A stretch of 64,000 bases of DNA from Clostridium sp. GTDB lineage: Bacteria; Bacillota; Clostridia; Clostridiales; Clostridiaceae. Within the stretch, counting starts at the first letter, position 1. The number at the start of each line of letters is the position of its first letter. The notes below the pieces were generated by a model. The model was not told the DNA's origin and searched no databases. It saw nothing but the letters and a program-made list of their open reading frames with translations. The DNA lies in NCBI GenBank assembly GCA_031292145.1, contig JARLHR010000216.1, positions 62,001 through 126,000 of the forward strand, read 5' to 3'. This document shows positions 20,185-29,720 of this stretch, piece after piece. A program made the position numbers and the translations under genes.

Positions 20185-20344
20185 GCTTTTATTTTTCTAA
20201 TTTAATATAATATTACACGCTATTACTATTTCTGCTTGCATTACAAATAAAGTTGCTTTTTCTATTTAATTTATAGCTTTTCTCTTTTAGCCATAAGCTT
20301 CATCGAAAAAGAATAGCTATTTAATAATGTTTTACAGCTTATGT

Positions 20345-20856
20345 ACTCACCCATTAAACCTTGACTAAAAAGTCAACCCTCAATCCCCCTCACCTCCACA
20401 TTCTCCCAAAAATTCTAACAAACCTTGCTGAAAAATTCTCCCCAAAAATGATGGTATTCAATACCTTTTTCTTCGCCAAACTTTAATCGGATTCCCACTA
20501 AAGTCTGACGAAAATCCCTTTTAAATCCCCCTCATCCCCCCTATAAAATCTCACCACATTCAAACCCACCATCTCAATCAGCCTCGCCAATGGAGTAGCC
20601 GAGGTCTCCCTTTCTCTCCTGCTTTTATTCCCGCTAATCCCACTGATGCTCTGCCTTTATCACTGTTTCATTTCCCGCTTTCTCTCTCCCTTTTATTCTA
20701 ATTTAGAGCAGCAAAAAGAGCTGACGTTTTAGCATCAGCTCTGGATTTTTTGATTAAGTTTTTGATTGAACAGATTTCCGACCAGGATGGCTATTTCGGC
20801 AAGGTTTAGTGGAAATAGTCAGAGTTTAGTGGGAATCGGTGGGGTTTAGTTAGTGG
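20345..20856. repeat. Strand-asymmetric region with GTTTAGT 20-bp-period repeats and inverted arms
   Basis: The plus strand is unusually pyrimidine-rich (many CCCC/CTCC runs) and higher in G+C than its surroundings. GTTTAGT recurs at 20804, 20824 and 20844, exactly 20 bp apart. An inverted pair, GATTCCCACTAAAGTCTGAC (20490-20509) and its near-complement (20818-20837), encloses about 310 bp. Degenerate AAACCTTG-type copies occur at 20356 and 20423. No ORF with a ribosome site is visible. Confidence 0.6.
20713..20742 (-). terminator. Intrinsic terminator of the Nudix gene
   Basis: AGAGCTGA (20717-20724) pairs with TCAGCTCT (20735-20742); read on the minus strand it is followed by TTTTTG. It lies about 115 bp after the Nudix stop codon. 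Confidence 0.7.
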
Positions 20857-21459
20857 CTACAACTTATTCAAAAAATTTTGTAACATTTCTGCTGTGATTC
20901 CCCAAATATTATAATTTTCATATCTATAAAATAAAGATCTGTAATTCGCTTCCCTAAACTTATAATTTTTCTTATTCACAATTAAATCATATGGAAATTC
21001 TTTTGGTCTATCAATATTTATTTTGCTATTTACCTCTATATATTTATGAGTTATAAGATAATTTACCGGAGCATAAAACACATGGTCAACTTCATTTTCA
21101 TTTATATTAATTTCTTTAACATCTTCGACAATCCCCAAGAAAGGATGAATTATTATCCCATCATATCTAACTATAGTATCTAACTCATTTATTATTTGAA
21201 TATTTGCTACACCAAGTTCTTCGAATAATTCCCGTAATGCTGCTTCTTTAGGAGTTTCATTTTCATCTATTTTACCTCCTGGAAAACAGATATCACCTGG
21301 CTGGCTGCTTAGTTGTTTTGCTCTCACTTCAAACAATATACAAACTTCACCTTTTATTTTTACCAATGGAATAACAACAGATGATCTCTTCATCCTTTCC
21401 CACCCATTAATATATGGTTTAATATTTTTTACCTTATTTTTTATACTTTCGATATCCAT
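20857..21459 (-). CDS. Nudix hydrolase, CoA pyrophosphatase-like
   Basis: The 200-residue protein has a complete Nudix box at residues 62-84 (G62, E68, R76-E77, E80-E81, G83). The preceding SSQPGDICFPGG agrees with the CoA/acyl-CoA diphosphatase signature of the NudL/YeaB group, which cleaves CoA to 4'-phosphopantetheine and 3',5'-ADP. GGGGGAGAG precedes the ATG. It appears monocistronic. Confidence 0.85.
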   Translation of the reverse strand: MDIESIKNKVKNIKPYINGWERMKRSSVVIPLVKIKGEVCILFEVRAKQLSSQPGDICFPGGKIDENETPKEAALRELFEELGVANIQIINELDTIVRYDGIIIHPFLGIVEDVKEININENEVDHVFYAPVNYLITHKYIEVNSKINIDRPKEFPYDLIVNKKNYKFREANYRSLFYRYENYNIWGITAEMLQNFLNKL

Positions 21460-21676
21460 ATATGCTCTCCCCCAGCTAAAAGTCAGCTATTCTAGCCCAT
21501 TGGTGGTATTAATGCAAATTTATTTTTATACCTAAATTCATCATACCTTTCAAATAACTTATTATATTTTTTTTGAACATTGCTATCTATTTTCACCCTT
21601 TTATTCTTCTTAATTTCTTCAATCGATTATTATAACTACCTTATAGTTAAATTCTATTTAGCAATATGCATTTCAA

Positions 21677-22468
21677 TCAAAAAGCCATTTCTTCATATAA
21701 TTCCTTAATTGATTCAAAACTATATGTTGGTTTAAATTCTGTATTAAATAAATCCTCTTTTTTAGCCTCTCCGGTAAATACAACCGCAGTGTCAACACCA
21801 CCATTTATTCCACAAGCAATATCTGTATATAACCTATCCCCTATAACTAGTGTTTCTTCTTTTGTGAATCCAGATTGTTTTAAACACATCTCTACAATTG
21901 TTTTATTAGGTTTACCAATATATAAAGGCTCCTTTTTTACAGCATGGCCTATCATCTCACATATTGAACCGCAATCTGGTATAAAACCAAAGGTAGTCGG
22001 ACACACAATATCTGGATTCGTTGCAATATAGTCAATATCTCTAGTAAGTAATAATTCACATATATTTTCTATCTTTTTATAAGTTAATTCATTGTCAAAC
22101 CCCACTACTGCACAAGCAATATCATTTTCCTGTTCCTCTGTTACATTTACCCTGAAGCTTCTAAGCTCTTCAATAAATGATTTTGTTCCAAGTACAAATA
22201 TCTTTTTATCTCTATAAGTTTCTTTTAAAAATAATGCTGTTGCATAAGATGATGTTACGAAGCTAGTTTCATCTACTTTTATTTTAAACTTTTCAAACTT
22301 TGTAATGTAATCTTCAATGCTTTTAGTAGAATTATTTGTTATAAAAATATATTTGCCACCAATATTTAAAACATGATTCATAAAATCTAATGTTCCATCA
22401 ATTAATGTAGTATCTAGTGCAATTGTTCCATCAATATCTAATAAAAATAATTTTTTATCTTTTAACAT
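21677..22468 (-). CDS. araL: HAD-IIA sugar phosphatase, NagD/AraL-like
   Basis: Start placed at ATG 22468 (GGAGAGTAG upstream), giving 263 residues, the usual NagD/AraL length. DIDGT at 11-15 provides the nucleophile and acid/base Asp; FITNNSTKS and the C-terminal VIGDRLYTDIACG carry the remaining HAD motifs, with a type IIA cap. AraL in B. subtilis dephosphorylates sugar phosphates and lies next to araM; here too the gene follows araM by 4 bp. The araL name rests on that context; a NagD-type generic phosphatase is the alternative. Confidence 0.8.
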   Translation of the reverse strand: MLKDKKLFLLDIDGTIALDTTLIDGTLDFMNHVLNIGGKYIFITNNSTKSIEDYITKFEKFKIKVDETSFVTSSYATALFLKETYRDKKIFVLGTKSFIEELRSFRVNVTEEQENDIACAVVGFDNELTYKKIENICELLLTRDIDYIATNPDIVCPTTFGFIPDCGSICEMIGHAVKKEPLYIGKPNKTIVEMCLKQSGFTKEETLVIGDRLYTDIACGINGGVDTAVVFTGEAKKEDLFNTEFKPTYSFESIKELYEEMAF

Positions 22469-22472
22469 ATAT

Positions 22473-23645
22473 CTACTCTCCATAAAATAAATTTGTTAAT
22501 TTATCAGCGCATTCTTCTAGTTTATTTTCATTTTTTGAATATTGTAAAATCGTATATCTATCTCTAATTTCAAGAGCATGAATTACGCTTCTATGAAATA
22601 AGTCTTTTTCAATACCTAAATCCTTAGGACTTGCTTTTGCTCCAATAGAATTTAATAATTTTATTATTTCATCTGATGTTGGAACTTTAATACCATACTT
22701 TTCTTCTATTTTAAGTTCATTATATATCCACGCAGATGTGACAGTTCCTACACCTACAGAATTACCATGAAGTGGGTGATCTAACTTTCTTGAAAGTTTA
22801 TCTATTTCCCAATAATGTGACAGGTGATGCTCCGCCCCTGATGCTGGCCTTGAATTTCCTGATAGTGTCATTGCTACACCTGATAAAATAAGAGCTTCTG
22901 CTATATATCCTATTGCTTTTGCTTCTCTATTAACTGCCCCATCTATATTATCAAAGCATCTATTCATAGCATCTCTTACTAGTTTTTCAGTTGTACTGCA
23001 GAAATATTCATTATGAATTTTATGAGATAACATCCAATCTGAAAGTGCTGTGTATTTGCCTAAAATATCTCCAAAACCTGCACATATCATTTCAAAAGGT
23101 GCATCTTTCATAATGTTAGAATCTGCTATAATTGCATATGGATGAATTCCTGGATATGTTAGTTTTGTTCCATCAACAATTAATGGTGAAACTGTTGATG
23201 CATATCCATCCATAGATGGTGCAGTTCCCATAATTACATAAGGAATTTTTGTTCGTGCACTTATCATTCTGGTTATATCATTAATACTACCAGATCCTAC
23301 CGCAACCAAAAGTTCTGTTTTTTCATCAACTTCAACAAGGACTCTTCCTACTGCTCTTTCATCTGGAACTAAATCCACTTGAGTTCCTAAAATTATATTA
23401 TTAAGTTCATACCCTTCTTCTAAAAGCTTCTTCTCCACATCTTTTCCCAGAACATTATACGTATTCCTATCATTTACTATTAAAATTTTCTTAGGTGAAA
23501 TTTCCTTTGCAATATCTACAATTTTAGTATATACACCTTCTCCAACATAGATATGTTTCATTTCAATTTTATGACGCTTTCCACAGCTACAAGTAAACTC
23601 CATATTGGCCATAGCTGTTATTTGCTTGCTTAAAATCTCATCCAT
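22473..23645 (-). CDS. araM: sn-Glycerol-1-phosphate dehydrogenase, AraM-like
   Basis: The 390-residue protein belongs to the Fe/Ni-dependent alcohol dehydrogenase superfamily: GSGSINDITRM cofactor loop, and metal ligands in the GFGDILGKYTALSDW, ASGAEHHLSHYWE and HPLHGNSVG segments. AraM of B. subtilis makes glycerol 1-phosphate from DHAP using NADH. ATG 23645 is preferred to GTG 23660 because GGGAGG lies between them. It forms a tight operon with the AraL-like phosphatase. Confidence 0.88.
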   Translation of the reverse strand: MDEILSKQITAMANMEFTCSCGKRHKIEMKHIYVGEGVYTKIVDIAKEISPKKILIVNDRNTYNVLGKDVEKKLLEEGYELNNIILGTQVDLVPDERAVGRVLVEVDEKTELLVAVGSGSINDITRMISARTKIPYVIMGTAPSMDGYASTVSPLIVDGTKLTYPGIHPYAIIADSNIMKDAPFEMICAGFGDILGKYTALSDWMLSHKIHNEYFCSTTEKLVRDAMNRCFDNIDGAVNREAKAIGYIAEALILSGVAMTLSGNSRPASGAEHHLSHYWEIDKLSRKLDHPLHGNSVGVGTVTSAWIYNELKIEEKYGIKVPTSDEIIKLLNSIGAKASPKDLGIEKDLFHRSVIHALEIRDRYTILQYSKNENKLEECADKLTNLFYGE

Positions 23646-23812
23646 TCTTAAGCCTCCCACTTTTCATTTATTTTCCATCATATCTAAATATAATTATATA
23701 ACATATTTAAACTTATAAACAGTGTTCAAGTTCTAATAAATAAAAATAAAACTATTGCTTATTATGAAAAGCGAAAAGCTTTAGATATAGATAATCCCAC
23801 CTATAATTTTTC

Positions 23813-23847
23813 AGGCTATATTTTAATATAATATTAAAATATAGCCT
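23813..23847. terminator. Long AT-rich hairpin downstream of GH127 gene
   Basis: AGGCTATATTTTAAT (23813-23827) pairs perfectly with 23833-23847. A T-run follows on the plus strand (ATTTTTTT) although both flanking genes are on the minus strand; it probably ends or protects the GH127 transcript. Confidence 0.55.
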
Positions 23848-23867
23848 ATTTTTTTAGTTTGATATAT

Positions 23868-25811
23868 CTAAATTCTTATCCAAACAAGCATTTCTCCTGG
23901 ATTTCTATTTGCCCATGAATAATATGGAATCCATTTTAAATTCTTATCTTCAAATTTAATTTGAGTATTAGGCATATACAATTTATCTTCATCATTATTT
24001 TCCTCAAGAATTTTTCCATTACCTTGAATTGTAACAATCCCACCAAGCAAATCTTTTTCAAATTTATACGTAAATTCAAGGTTATTGCTCAAATGAACTC
24101 TATGCAAATCACAGCCATTATCCTCTTCTTCAAGGCAATATACAATTGGTCCTCTCATAATTGCAACCTTACCAATGTTTTCTCTTACCTTTACGTTAGA
24201 TTTCATTATTTCTACTGACATTTTAAAATTAACATTAATTTCATCTGCATTTTTCCAAGTTCTATTAATATAGGCATAGCCATCAATTATTTCGTATTTT
24301 ACTTCAACCTTATTTACTTCTATTGTGTAATCTCTACACCACTCAGGTATTCTAATTGCAAATTCAAAATTAGTTTCTTCCTTCATGTCCATGCTAATTT
24401 TAATTTCTTCATCCCACGGATAATTTGTTTCAACATTAAATACGATATCATTATTAGATAGATTTCCAGAGATTTCACCACCCATGTATAAATGCATAAA
24501 CATTGTGTTTTTTCTTACTGAATAAGCATAACTTCCAATTGATGATAAAAGTCTCGCAAGATTAGGAGGGCAACATGCACATCCAAACCATTTTTGGCGT
24601 TCTATCTTCACATGTTCTCTTAAATGGTCTTTTTTAGATGCCTCAGGTACTACTTCAAGTGGATTTACATAGAAAAATTTTAATCCATCAAGAGACATTC
24701 CACTTATTATGCCATTATATAATGCTTTCTCCATAACATCAGCATACTTAGATTTTGGAGTTATTTCTAACATTCTTTTTGCAAAAAACACCAATCCAAT
24801 TGAAGCGCAAGTTTCAGCATAAATAGTGTCATTAGGCAAGTCATAATCATAAGTAAATGCTTCTCCATATTGAGATGAGCCAATCCCACCTGTTATATAC
24901 ATACGCTTTTTAGTCATATTGTCCCATAGACGTTCGCAAGCTTCTAACAGCTCATCATCATTTGTTTCCTTAGCTACGTCAGCCATTCCTGAATATAAAT
25001 ATACCGCTCTCACAGCATGTCCTTCTGCAACTTCTTGTTCTCTTACAGGTTTTCCCGCTTGGTAATATTGATATTTAAAAGAACTATCTTCCCACCAAAA
25101 TTTATTATTGTACTTTTTACCTTCTTCTTCAAAATATAAAGGTGACTTTCCTCTTTCATCAATAAAATATTTGGCTAATCTTAAATATTTCTCATCTTTC
25201 TTAACCTTATATAGTTTAATTAATGCCATTTCAATTACTTCATGACCTGGATAACCATGCTTTTTATTTTCTTCTTCTCCAAAAATCGAATCAACATAAT
25301 CAACATATTTTGTAACTGCATTTAATAGTTTATCTTTGCCTGTTGCTTCATAGTATGCCACCGCACCTTCAATTAAATGACCCAAACAGTACAATTCATG
25401 ATTATCACGCAAGTTTGTCCATCTTTTATCTAATCCATTTATAATATAATAAGTATCTAAGTATCCATCTGGCTGTTGTGCTGCACAAACGATTTCAATT
25501 GCTTCATCAGCAATTTTCTCTAACTCATCATCACTATGCCACATAAGAGAAAAGCCAACTGCTTCTATCCATTTTGCAAAATCACTATCTTGAAAGACAA
25601 ATCCATTAAATTCTCCTTTCATCATACCAGCCGCTATTTTAAAATTTTGCATACAATAACTTGGCTCTGCTCCTTCAATCCTATCATTTAATGCTTCCCA
25701 TTGATATGGAATAACATGAGTCCGCGCAAGTTCCATCATTTTTCTCCAAAAATTATCTTTTACATTTATTGAATCCATAAGTAAAGTTTTAGTGAATTTA
25801 TTCTTATCCAT
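23868..25811 (-). CDS. GH127 beta-L-arabinofuranosidase
   Basis: The 647-residue protein matches GH127 (DUF1680) over its length: an (alpha/alpha)6 barrel followed by beta-sandwich domains. The zinc-thiolate active site can be read as E333 and C335 (YAETCASIG) with C413 and C414 (CACCPPNLARLL), spaced as in HypBA1, where one of the paired Cys is the nucleophile. It releases L-arabinofuranose from beta-linked arabinosides. No signal peptide, so it acts on imported oligosaccharides. It is transcribed divergently from the AraC regulator. Confidence 0.9.
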   Translation of the reverse strand: MDKNKFTKTLLMDSINVKDNFWRKMMELARTHVIPYQWEALNDRIEGAEPSYCMQNFKIAAGMMKGEFNGFVFQDSDFAKWIEAVGFSLMWHSDDELEKIADEAIEIVCAAQQPDGYLDTYYIINGLDKRWTNLRDNHELYCLGHLIEGAVAYYEATGKDKLLNAVTKYVDYVDSIFGEEENKKHGYPGHEVIEMALIKLYKVKKDEKYLRLAKYFIDERGKSPLYFEEEGKKYNNKFWWEDSSFKYQYYQAGKPVREQEVAEGHAVRAVYLYSGMADVAKETNDDELLEACERLWDNMTKKRMYITGGIGSSQYGEAFTYDYDLPNDTIYAETCASIGLVFFAKRMLEITPKSKYADVMEKALYNGIISGMSLDGLKFFYVNPLEVVPEASKKDHLREHVKIERQKWFGCACCPPNLARLLSSIGSYAYSVRKNTMFMHLYMGGEISGNLSNNDIVFNVETNYPWDEEIKISMDMKEETNFEFAIRIPEWCRDYTIEVNKVEVKYEIIDGYAYINRTWKNADEINVNFKMSVEIMKSNVKVRENIGKVAIMRGPIVYCLEEEDNGCDLHRVHLSNNLEFTYKFEKDLLGGIVTIQGNGKILEENNDEDKLYMPNTQIKFEDKNLKWIPYYSWANRNPGEMLVWIRI

Positions 25812-25995
25812 ACAAAAATCCCCCTATAATTTAGTGTCTAAATCATAACATTTAAATTATTATTTTTATTGTATAATTATTATTTAACAAAATGCCACAA
25901 TCTTTCAATAATAGTAGCTTTTATATATTAAACTATAGTATATTTAATTTATGTAAACAACATTCATTTCGGTAGAATAGGTGGTGAAATCCTAT

Positions 25996-26895
25996 ATGTT
26001 TTATTTTGTTTCTGATAATAAATATCCACTTAACCACTGTTCAAGTGGGAAATTAATAAATAATGATAATTTTATACATTCAAAGAGAAATCTGGATACC
26101 TTTGTTATTTTAATCGGATGTGAAGGAACATTGTATATTACTCAAGATGATAAAAGATATGAGCTTACTCCAGATAAATTTATTATTTTATTTCCTTCGC
26201 ATACCCATTATGGTTACAAAAAATCCGAAGGCGGACTTTCTTACTATTGGTGTCACTTTCAAATTACCTCTAACGAATATAAACTTTTAAACTCTGAACA
26301 AATTAATAATTATATATCAGGCATAAAAAATAATTCTAATGATAAAGAATCTTCAAATATTTATATTTTACCCGAATATGGTTCAATTTCTTCTGCCGCT
26401 AGAACAAGTCTTATTTTTAGACAGCTTCTAGATTTATCCAATAAAAAAAGTTATTCAAAATATTTAACCAATTACGCTCTAAGCCTTTTAGCCCTGGAAA
26501 TATCTCAAGATTTCATTGATAATGTTTTTCTTGAAAAAGAAAAAATTACAGGGATAAATCAAAATATATTAGAAATTATTAATTGGATAAACACAAACTA
26601 CAATTCTAATCTATCAATAAAAAAAATTGCTGAGACCTTTAACTATAACTCTGATTATCTTTCTCTAGCATTCAAAAAGTTTACTGGTTTATCTCTATTA
26701 AAATATATCAATAAAACTAAAATAAACGCTTCCAAACAACTATTATTAAATTCTTCTTTTTCTATCAATGAAATTGCTAAACAAGTAGGATTTAATGATG
26801 ACAAACATTTTATGAAACTTTTCAAAAAACTTGAAGATGTTACACCAACCCAATATAGAAATGCTTATTTTAGAAAAAACTTAAACAAACATTAA
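25996..26895 (+). CDS. AraC-family transcriptional regulator
   Basis: A GTG-initiated frame opens at 25981, but ATG 25996 with AGGTGG about 10 bases upstream is preferred (299 residues). The N-terminal half is a cupin-like sugar-sensing domain (CEGTLYITQDDKRYELTPDKFIIL-type pattern); the C-terminal 100 residues contain two HTH motifs (IKKIAETFNYNSDYLSLAFKK and INEIAKQVGFNDDKHFMKLFKK). Divergent from the GH127 gene, it is the likely arabinoside-responsive activator. Confidence 0.88.
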   Translation: MFYFVSDNKYPLNHCSSGKLINNDNFIHSKRNLDTFVILIGCEGTLYITQDDKRYELTPDKFIILFPSHTHYGYKKSEGGLSYYWCHFQITSNEYKLLNSEQINNYISGIKNNSNDKESSNIYILPEYGSISSAARTSLIFRQLLDLSNKKSYSKYLTNYALSLLALEISQDFIDNVFLEKEKITGINQNILEIINWINTNYNSNLSIKKIAETFNYNSDYLSLAFKKFTGLSLLKYINKTKINASKQLLLNSSFSINEIAKQVGFNDDKHFMKLFKKLEDVTPTQYRNAYFRKNLNKH

Positions 26896-27126
26896 AAAAT
26901 CGCCTTTTTATTTATAAAATATTCCAATATTAGTTTTATTTTATAAGTATTTAAAATAATTATTCACTTCTAACCTATTAGAAGGTATAATTATCTTAAT
27001 AACATAAGATATCTTGCTATAAAACGTTATTTTATGCTTTTATAAACGAATTGAGTTTAAATACTATTTCTTAAATATTAATATTATAACTATTAAATAA
27101 ATTATAACTGAATAGAGGAGATTACT

Positions 27127-28050
27127 ATGATTCATATTACTAATCTAAAAGACAGTTTGCCACTCTTTAAAGCATTAAGTTCAGATGTAAGAGTCAATAT
27201 ATTAGATATTTTAGTGCAATATAAACAATTAAATATGAATGAATTATCTGAAAAGCTTGACCTAACTAACGGTGCAGTTACTATGCATATAAAAAAATTA
27301 GAAGAATGCGGTTTAATCAAAACTACTAACTTAACTGGTAAACACGGCTTACAAAAGATATGTTCCCTGCACGAGGATAAGTTTATAATCGATATAGGTA
27401 CACAAGATGTAGAAAATTCTTATAATATAAATTTAGATATAGGACATTATTCTAATTATGATATTACTCCTACTTGTGGAATTGCTACCAAGGAAAAACT
27501 TATAGGAGAAGTAGATAACCCTAATTATTTTGCAGACCCAGAAAGAATTAATGCGGATATATTATGGTTTACTAAAGGGTATATAGAATATAGAATTCCT
27601 AATTATCTTAAACCTAACGAAGTATTTTCCGAACTTCAATTCTCTATGGAAATAAGTTCAGAGGCACCTGGTGTATGCAATGATTGGCCTTCTGACATAC
27701 ATTTTTATGTTAATAATGTCAATGTTGGTAGTTGGACCAGTCCAGGAGATTTTGGTGATAGTAAAGGAATCTTAACTCCCACTTGGTGGTTCCCTAATTG
27801 GAATCAATATGGATTATTAAAGCTTTTAAATGTAAATTCCTTTGGAACTTTTATTGATGGAATGAAAATTTCAGATGTTACTTTAGAAGACTTAGGATTA
27901 ACTTACAAAAGTGATATACTCCTTAAATTAGCTGTACCAGAAGAAACAAAACATGTAGGTGGTTTAACTATCTTCGGAAAAAACTTTGGTAATTATAACC
28001 AAGGAATAAGTGTTAGACTAATTTATAACACTTTGACAAAAGAACTGTAA
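27127..28050 (+). CDS. ArsR-type winged-helix regulator with large C-terminal sensor domain
   Basis: The first about 90 residues form an ArsR-type winged helix (LSSDVRVNILDILV, MNELSEKLDLTNGAVTMHIKKLEECGLI). The remaining 215 residues are a beta-rich domain full of aromatic residues (WWFPNWNQYGLL, WTSPGDFGD, DWPSDIHFYVNNV) without metal-binding Cys pairs, so sensing of a carbohydrate rather than a metal is likely. Proteins of this layout occur in Firmicutes next to glycoside hydrolase loci. Strong GAGGAG site ahead of the ATG. A palindromic repeat pair follows its stop. Confidence 0.78.
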   Translation: MIHITNLKDSLPLFKALSSDVRVNILDILVQYKQLNMNELSEKLDLTNGAVTMHIKKLEECGLIKTTNLTGKHGLQKICSLHEDKFIIDIGTQDVENSYNINLDIGHYSNYDITPTCGIATKEKLIGEVDNPNYFADPERINADILWFTKGYIEYRIPNYLKPNEVFSELQFSMEISSEAPGVCNDWPSDIHFYVNNVNVGSWTSPGDFGDSKGILTPTWWFPNWNQYGLLKLLNVNSFGTFIDGMKISDVTLEDLGLTYKSDILLKLAVPEETKHVGGLTIFGKNFGNYNQGISVRLIYNTLTKEL

Positions 28051-28093
28051 ATTTATGAATAAAACAAGTTCCAGACTTGTGTTGTAACTTACC

Positions 28094-28188
28094 GAAATCA
28101 AATACATTTGTGTTACGCATGACTATGAAAATTTCGCTGAAAGCACTAAATTTTCAAATGCCTGTTACACACAAATGTATTTGATTTC
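28094..28188. repeat. Palindromic repeat P2 (GAAAT...ATTTC family), 95 bp
   Basis: Arms at 28094-28113 and 28169-28188 are complementary at 19 of 20 positions (GAAATCAAATACA start). Inner segments TGAAAATTTCGC and AAATTTTCA also pair, so the whole unit folds into a long hairpin. It begins 44 bp after the ArsR-type gene and may act as a transcript end. Confidence 0.8.
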
Positions 28189-28353
28189 TGGTGTAGATGT
28201 ACACCTAAATTCTAGTAAATATATATAGGATGATGTAATTAACCAATATCTCACAATTGTTAATTCCTCATGTATCAATACATTAAAGACTTACTTTTAT
28301 CTCATACTCCTATAGATAAACAACATAGAATCTAGACTTATGTAGTAACCAAC

Positions 28354-28406
28354 CGAAATGGAGTGAGCTCTATTGTTTCGGTTGCAATAGAGCTCACTCC
28401 ATTTCG
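28354..28406. repeat. Perfect 22-bp palindromic hairpin P4
   Basis: Arms 28354-28375 and 28385-28406 are perfectly complementary (CGAAATGGAGTGAGC start) around a 9-base loop. The CCGAAAT prefix links it to the P1-P3 family. Together with P2 it fills most of the 505-bp convergent gap between the ArsR-type gene and the GH43 gene. Confidence 0.85.
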
Positions 28407-28555
28407 AGTGTGGTATATATTTCAAAGTATAAATCTAATTCATAAATTGTTTATCTATATAGATTTCCAACTTATAACTATAATAATATTCGCATATACT
28501 AACTTATTTCGGTATGTGTATGCTTAATTCTAGAATATGTGTTGATTATCTATAA

Positions 28556-29533
28556 TTAAACTAGAACAGCTTTCAAATCAGGTGAAGGTGTTCCGAAATT
28601 TGGGGTTCCATCTTCATTCCATTTAATTATTTCAATTCTTGTGTGCCTATTAGGATCACTTAACGGGTCCCCATTTAGCTCAGTATAATTTCTAGCATGA
28701 TAAACTAAAAGATCTTCAATTCCATCTTCTGAAACTGTAAAGCTATTATGTCCTGGTCCATATTGATGATTTTCATATGATGTTTTAAAGACTGGTTCCT
28801 TAAATTTTTCCCATGATGACGAATTAAGCAAATCACTATTTTCATCAGCTGTAAGCATTCCAATGCAATAATTTTCATCTGTAGCACTAGCAGAATATGT
28901 TAAAAATATTTTCCCATTTTTCTTTAATATTGCCGGACCTTCATTAACCCAATATAATTTTATCTCCCAATCTAACTCTGGTTTTGATAATAATACTGAC
29001 TTAGATTTTAATGTCCATGGATTTTCCATCTCAGCAATATATATATTCGAATGAGAATTAGGTTCTACCTGAATATCTTCTTGAGCCCAGACATAATAAA
29101 GTTTATTATTATGCTCAAAAGTCGTTGCATCTATAGCAAAACTATCCCATCCTGTATCTATTTTTCCTTTCTCAATCCAATTATCTGTAAGTGGATTTTC
29201 ATTATCATTTTCAAGGACATACATACAGTGATTAAATGTGATACCAGTAATCTCTTTATCTGGAGCCGCTGCAAAATATATATACCATTTTTTCTGAATA
29301 TAATGAATTTCTGGTGCCCATATCAGCTCACTCATTTCTCCACTATCATGCTTTTTCCATATAACCATTGGTTCTGCATCTTGCAATCCTTCAATTGTTT
29401 TAGATCTTCTAATTTCTATCTTGTCAAATTTCGGCACAGAAGCCGTAAAATAATAATATCCATCACTATGTTTATGAATATATGGGTCTGCCCTTTGAAT
29501 TACAATTGGATTTTTGTATATTTTATTTGTCAT
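28556..29533 (-). CDS. GH43 arabinofuranosidase/xylosidase-family glycosidase
   Basis: The 325-residue protein is a single five-bladed GH43 propeller. Catalytic residues can be placed: base D16 (RADPYIH), pKa-modulating D135 (SFAIDATTF) and acid E198 (WVNEGPAIL). No signal peptide, so it is intracellular and acts on transported oligosaccharides, most likely alpha-L-arabinofuranosides given the cluster. It follows the sugar permease operon on the same strand by 187 bp and has its own strong ribosome site (AGGGGG). Confidence 0.88.
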   Translation of the reverse strand: MTNKIYKNPIVIQRADPYIHKHSDGYYYFTASVPKFDKIEIRRSKTIEGLQDAEPMVIWKKHDSGEMSELIWAPEIHYIQKKWYIYFAAAPDKEITGITFNHCMYVLENDNENPLTDNWIEKGKIDTGWDSFAIDATTFEHNNKLYYVWAQEDIQVEPNSHSNIYIAEMENPWTLKSKSVLLSKPELDWEIKLYWVNEGPAILKKNGKIFLTYSASATDENYCIGMLTADENSDLLNSSSWEKFKEPVFKTSYENHQYGPGHNSFTVSEDGIEDLLVYHARNYTELNGDPLSDPNRHTRIEIIKWNEDGTPNFGTPSPDLKAVLV

Positions 29534-29720
29534 AACTTTTACCCCCTATTTATCAGCAAATAATCAATTCATTTATTCCAACCTATTATTTTAACTATTT
29601 ATGTTAATAAATCAATAATAGGAGATGAATTAATTCAACTTCCATTACTTAGCACAATTTGTTACTACCGCTTTTCAGTATATCTGAACAAAAGTTCTCA
29701 TTTATTAATTCACTTACATA

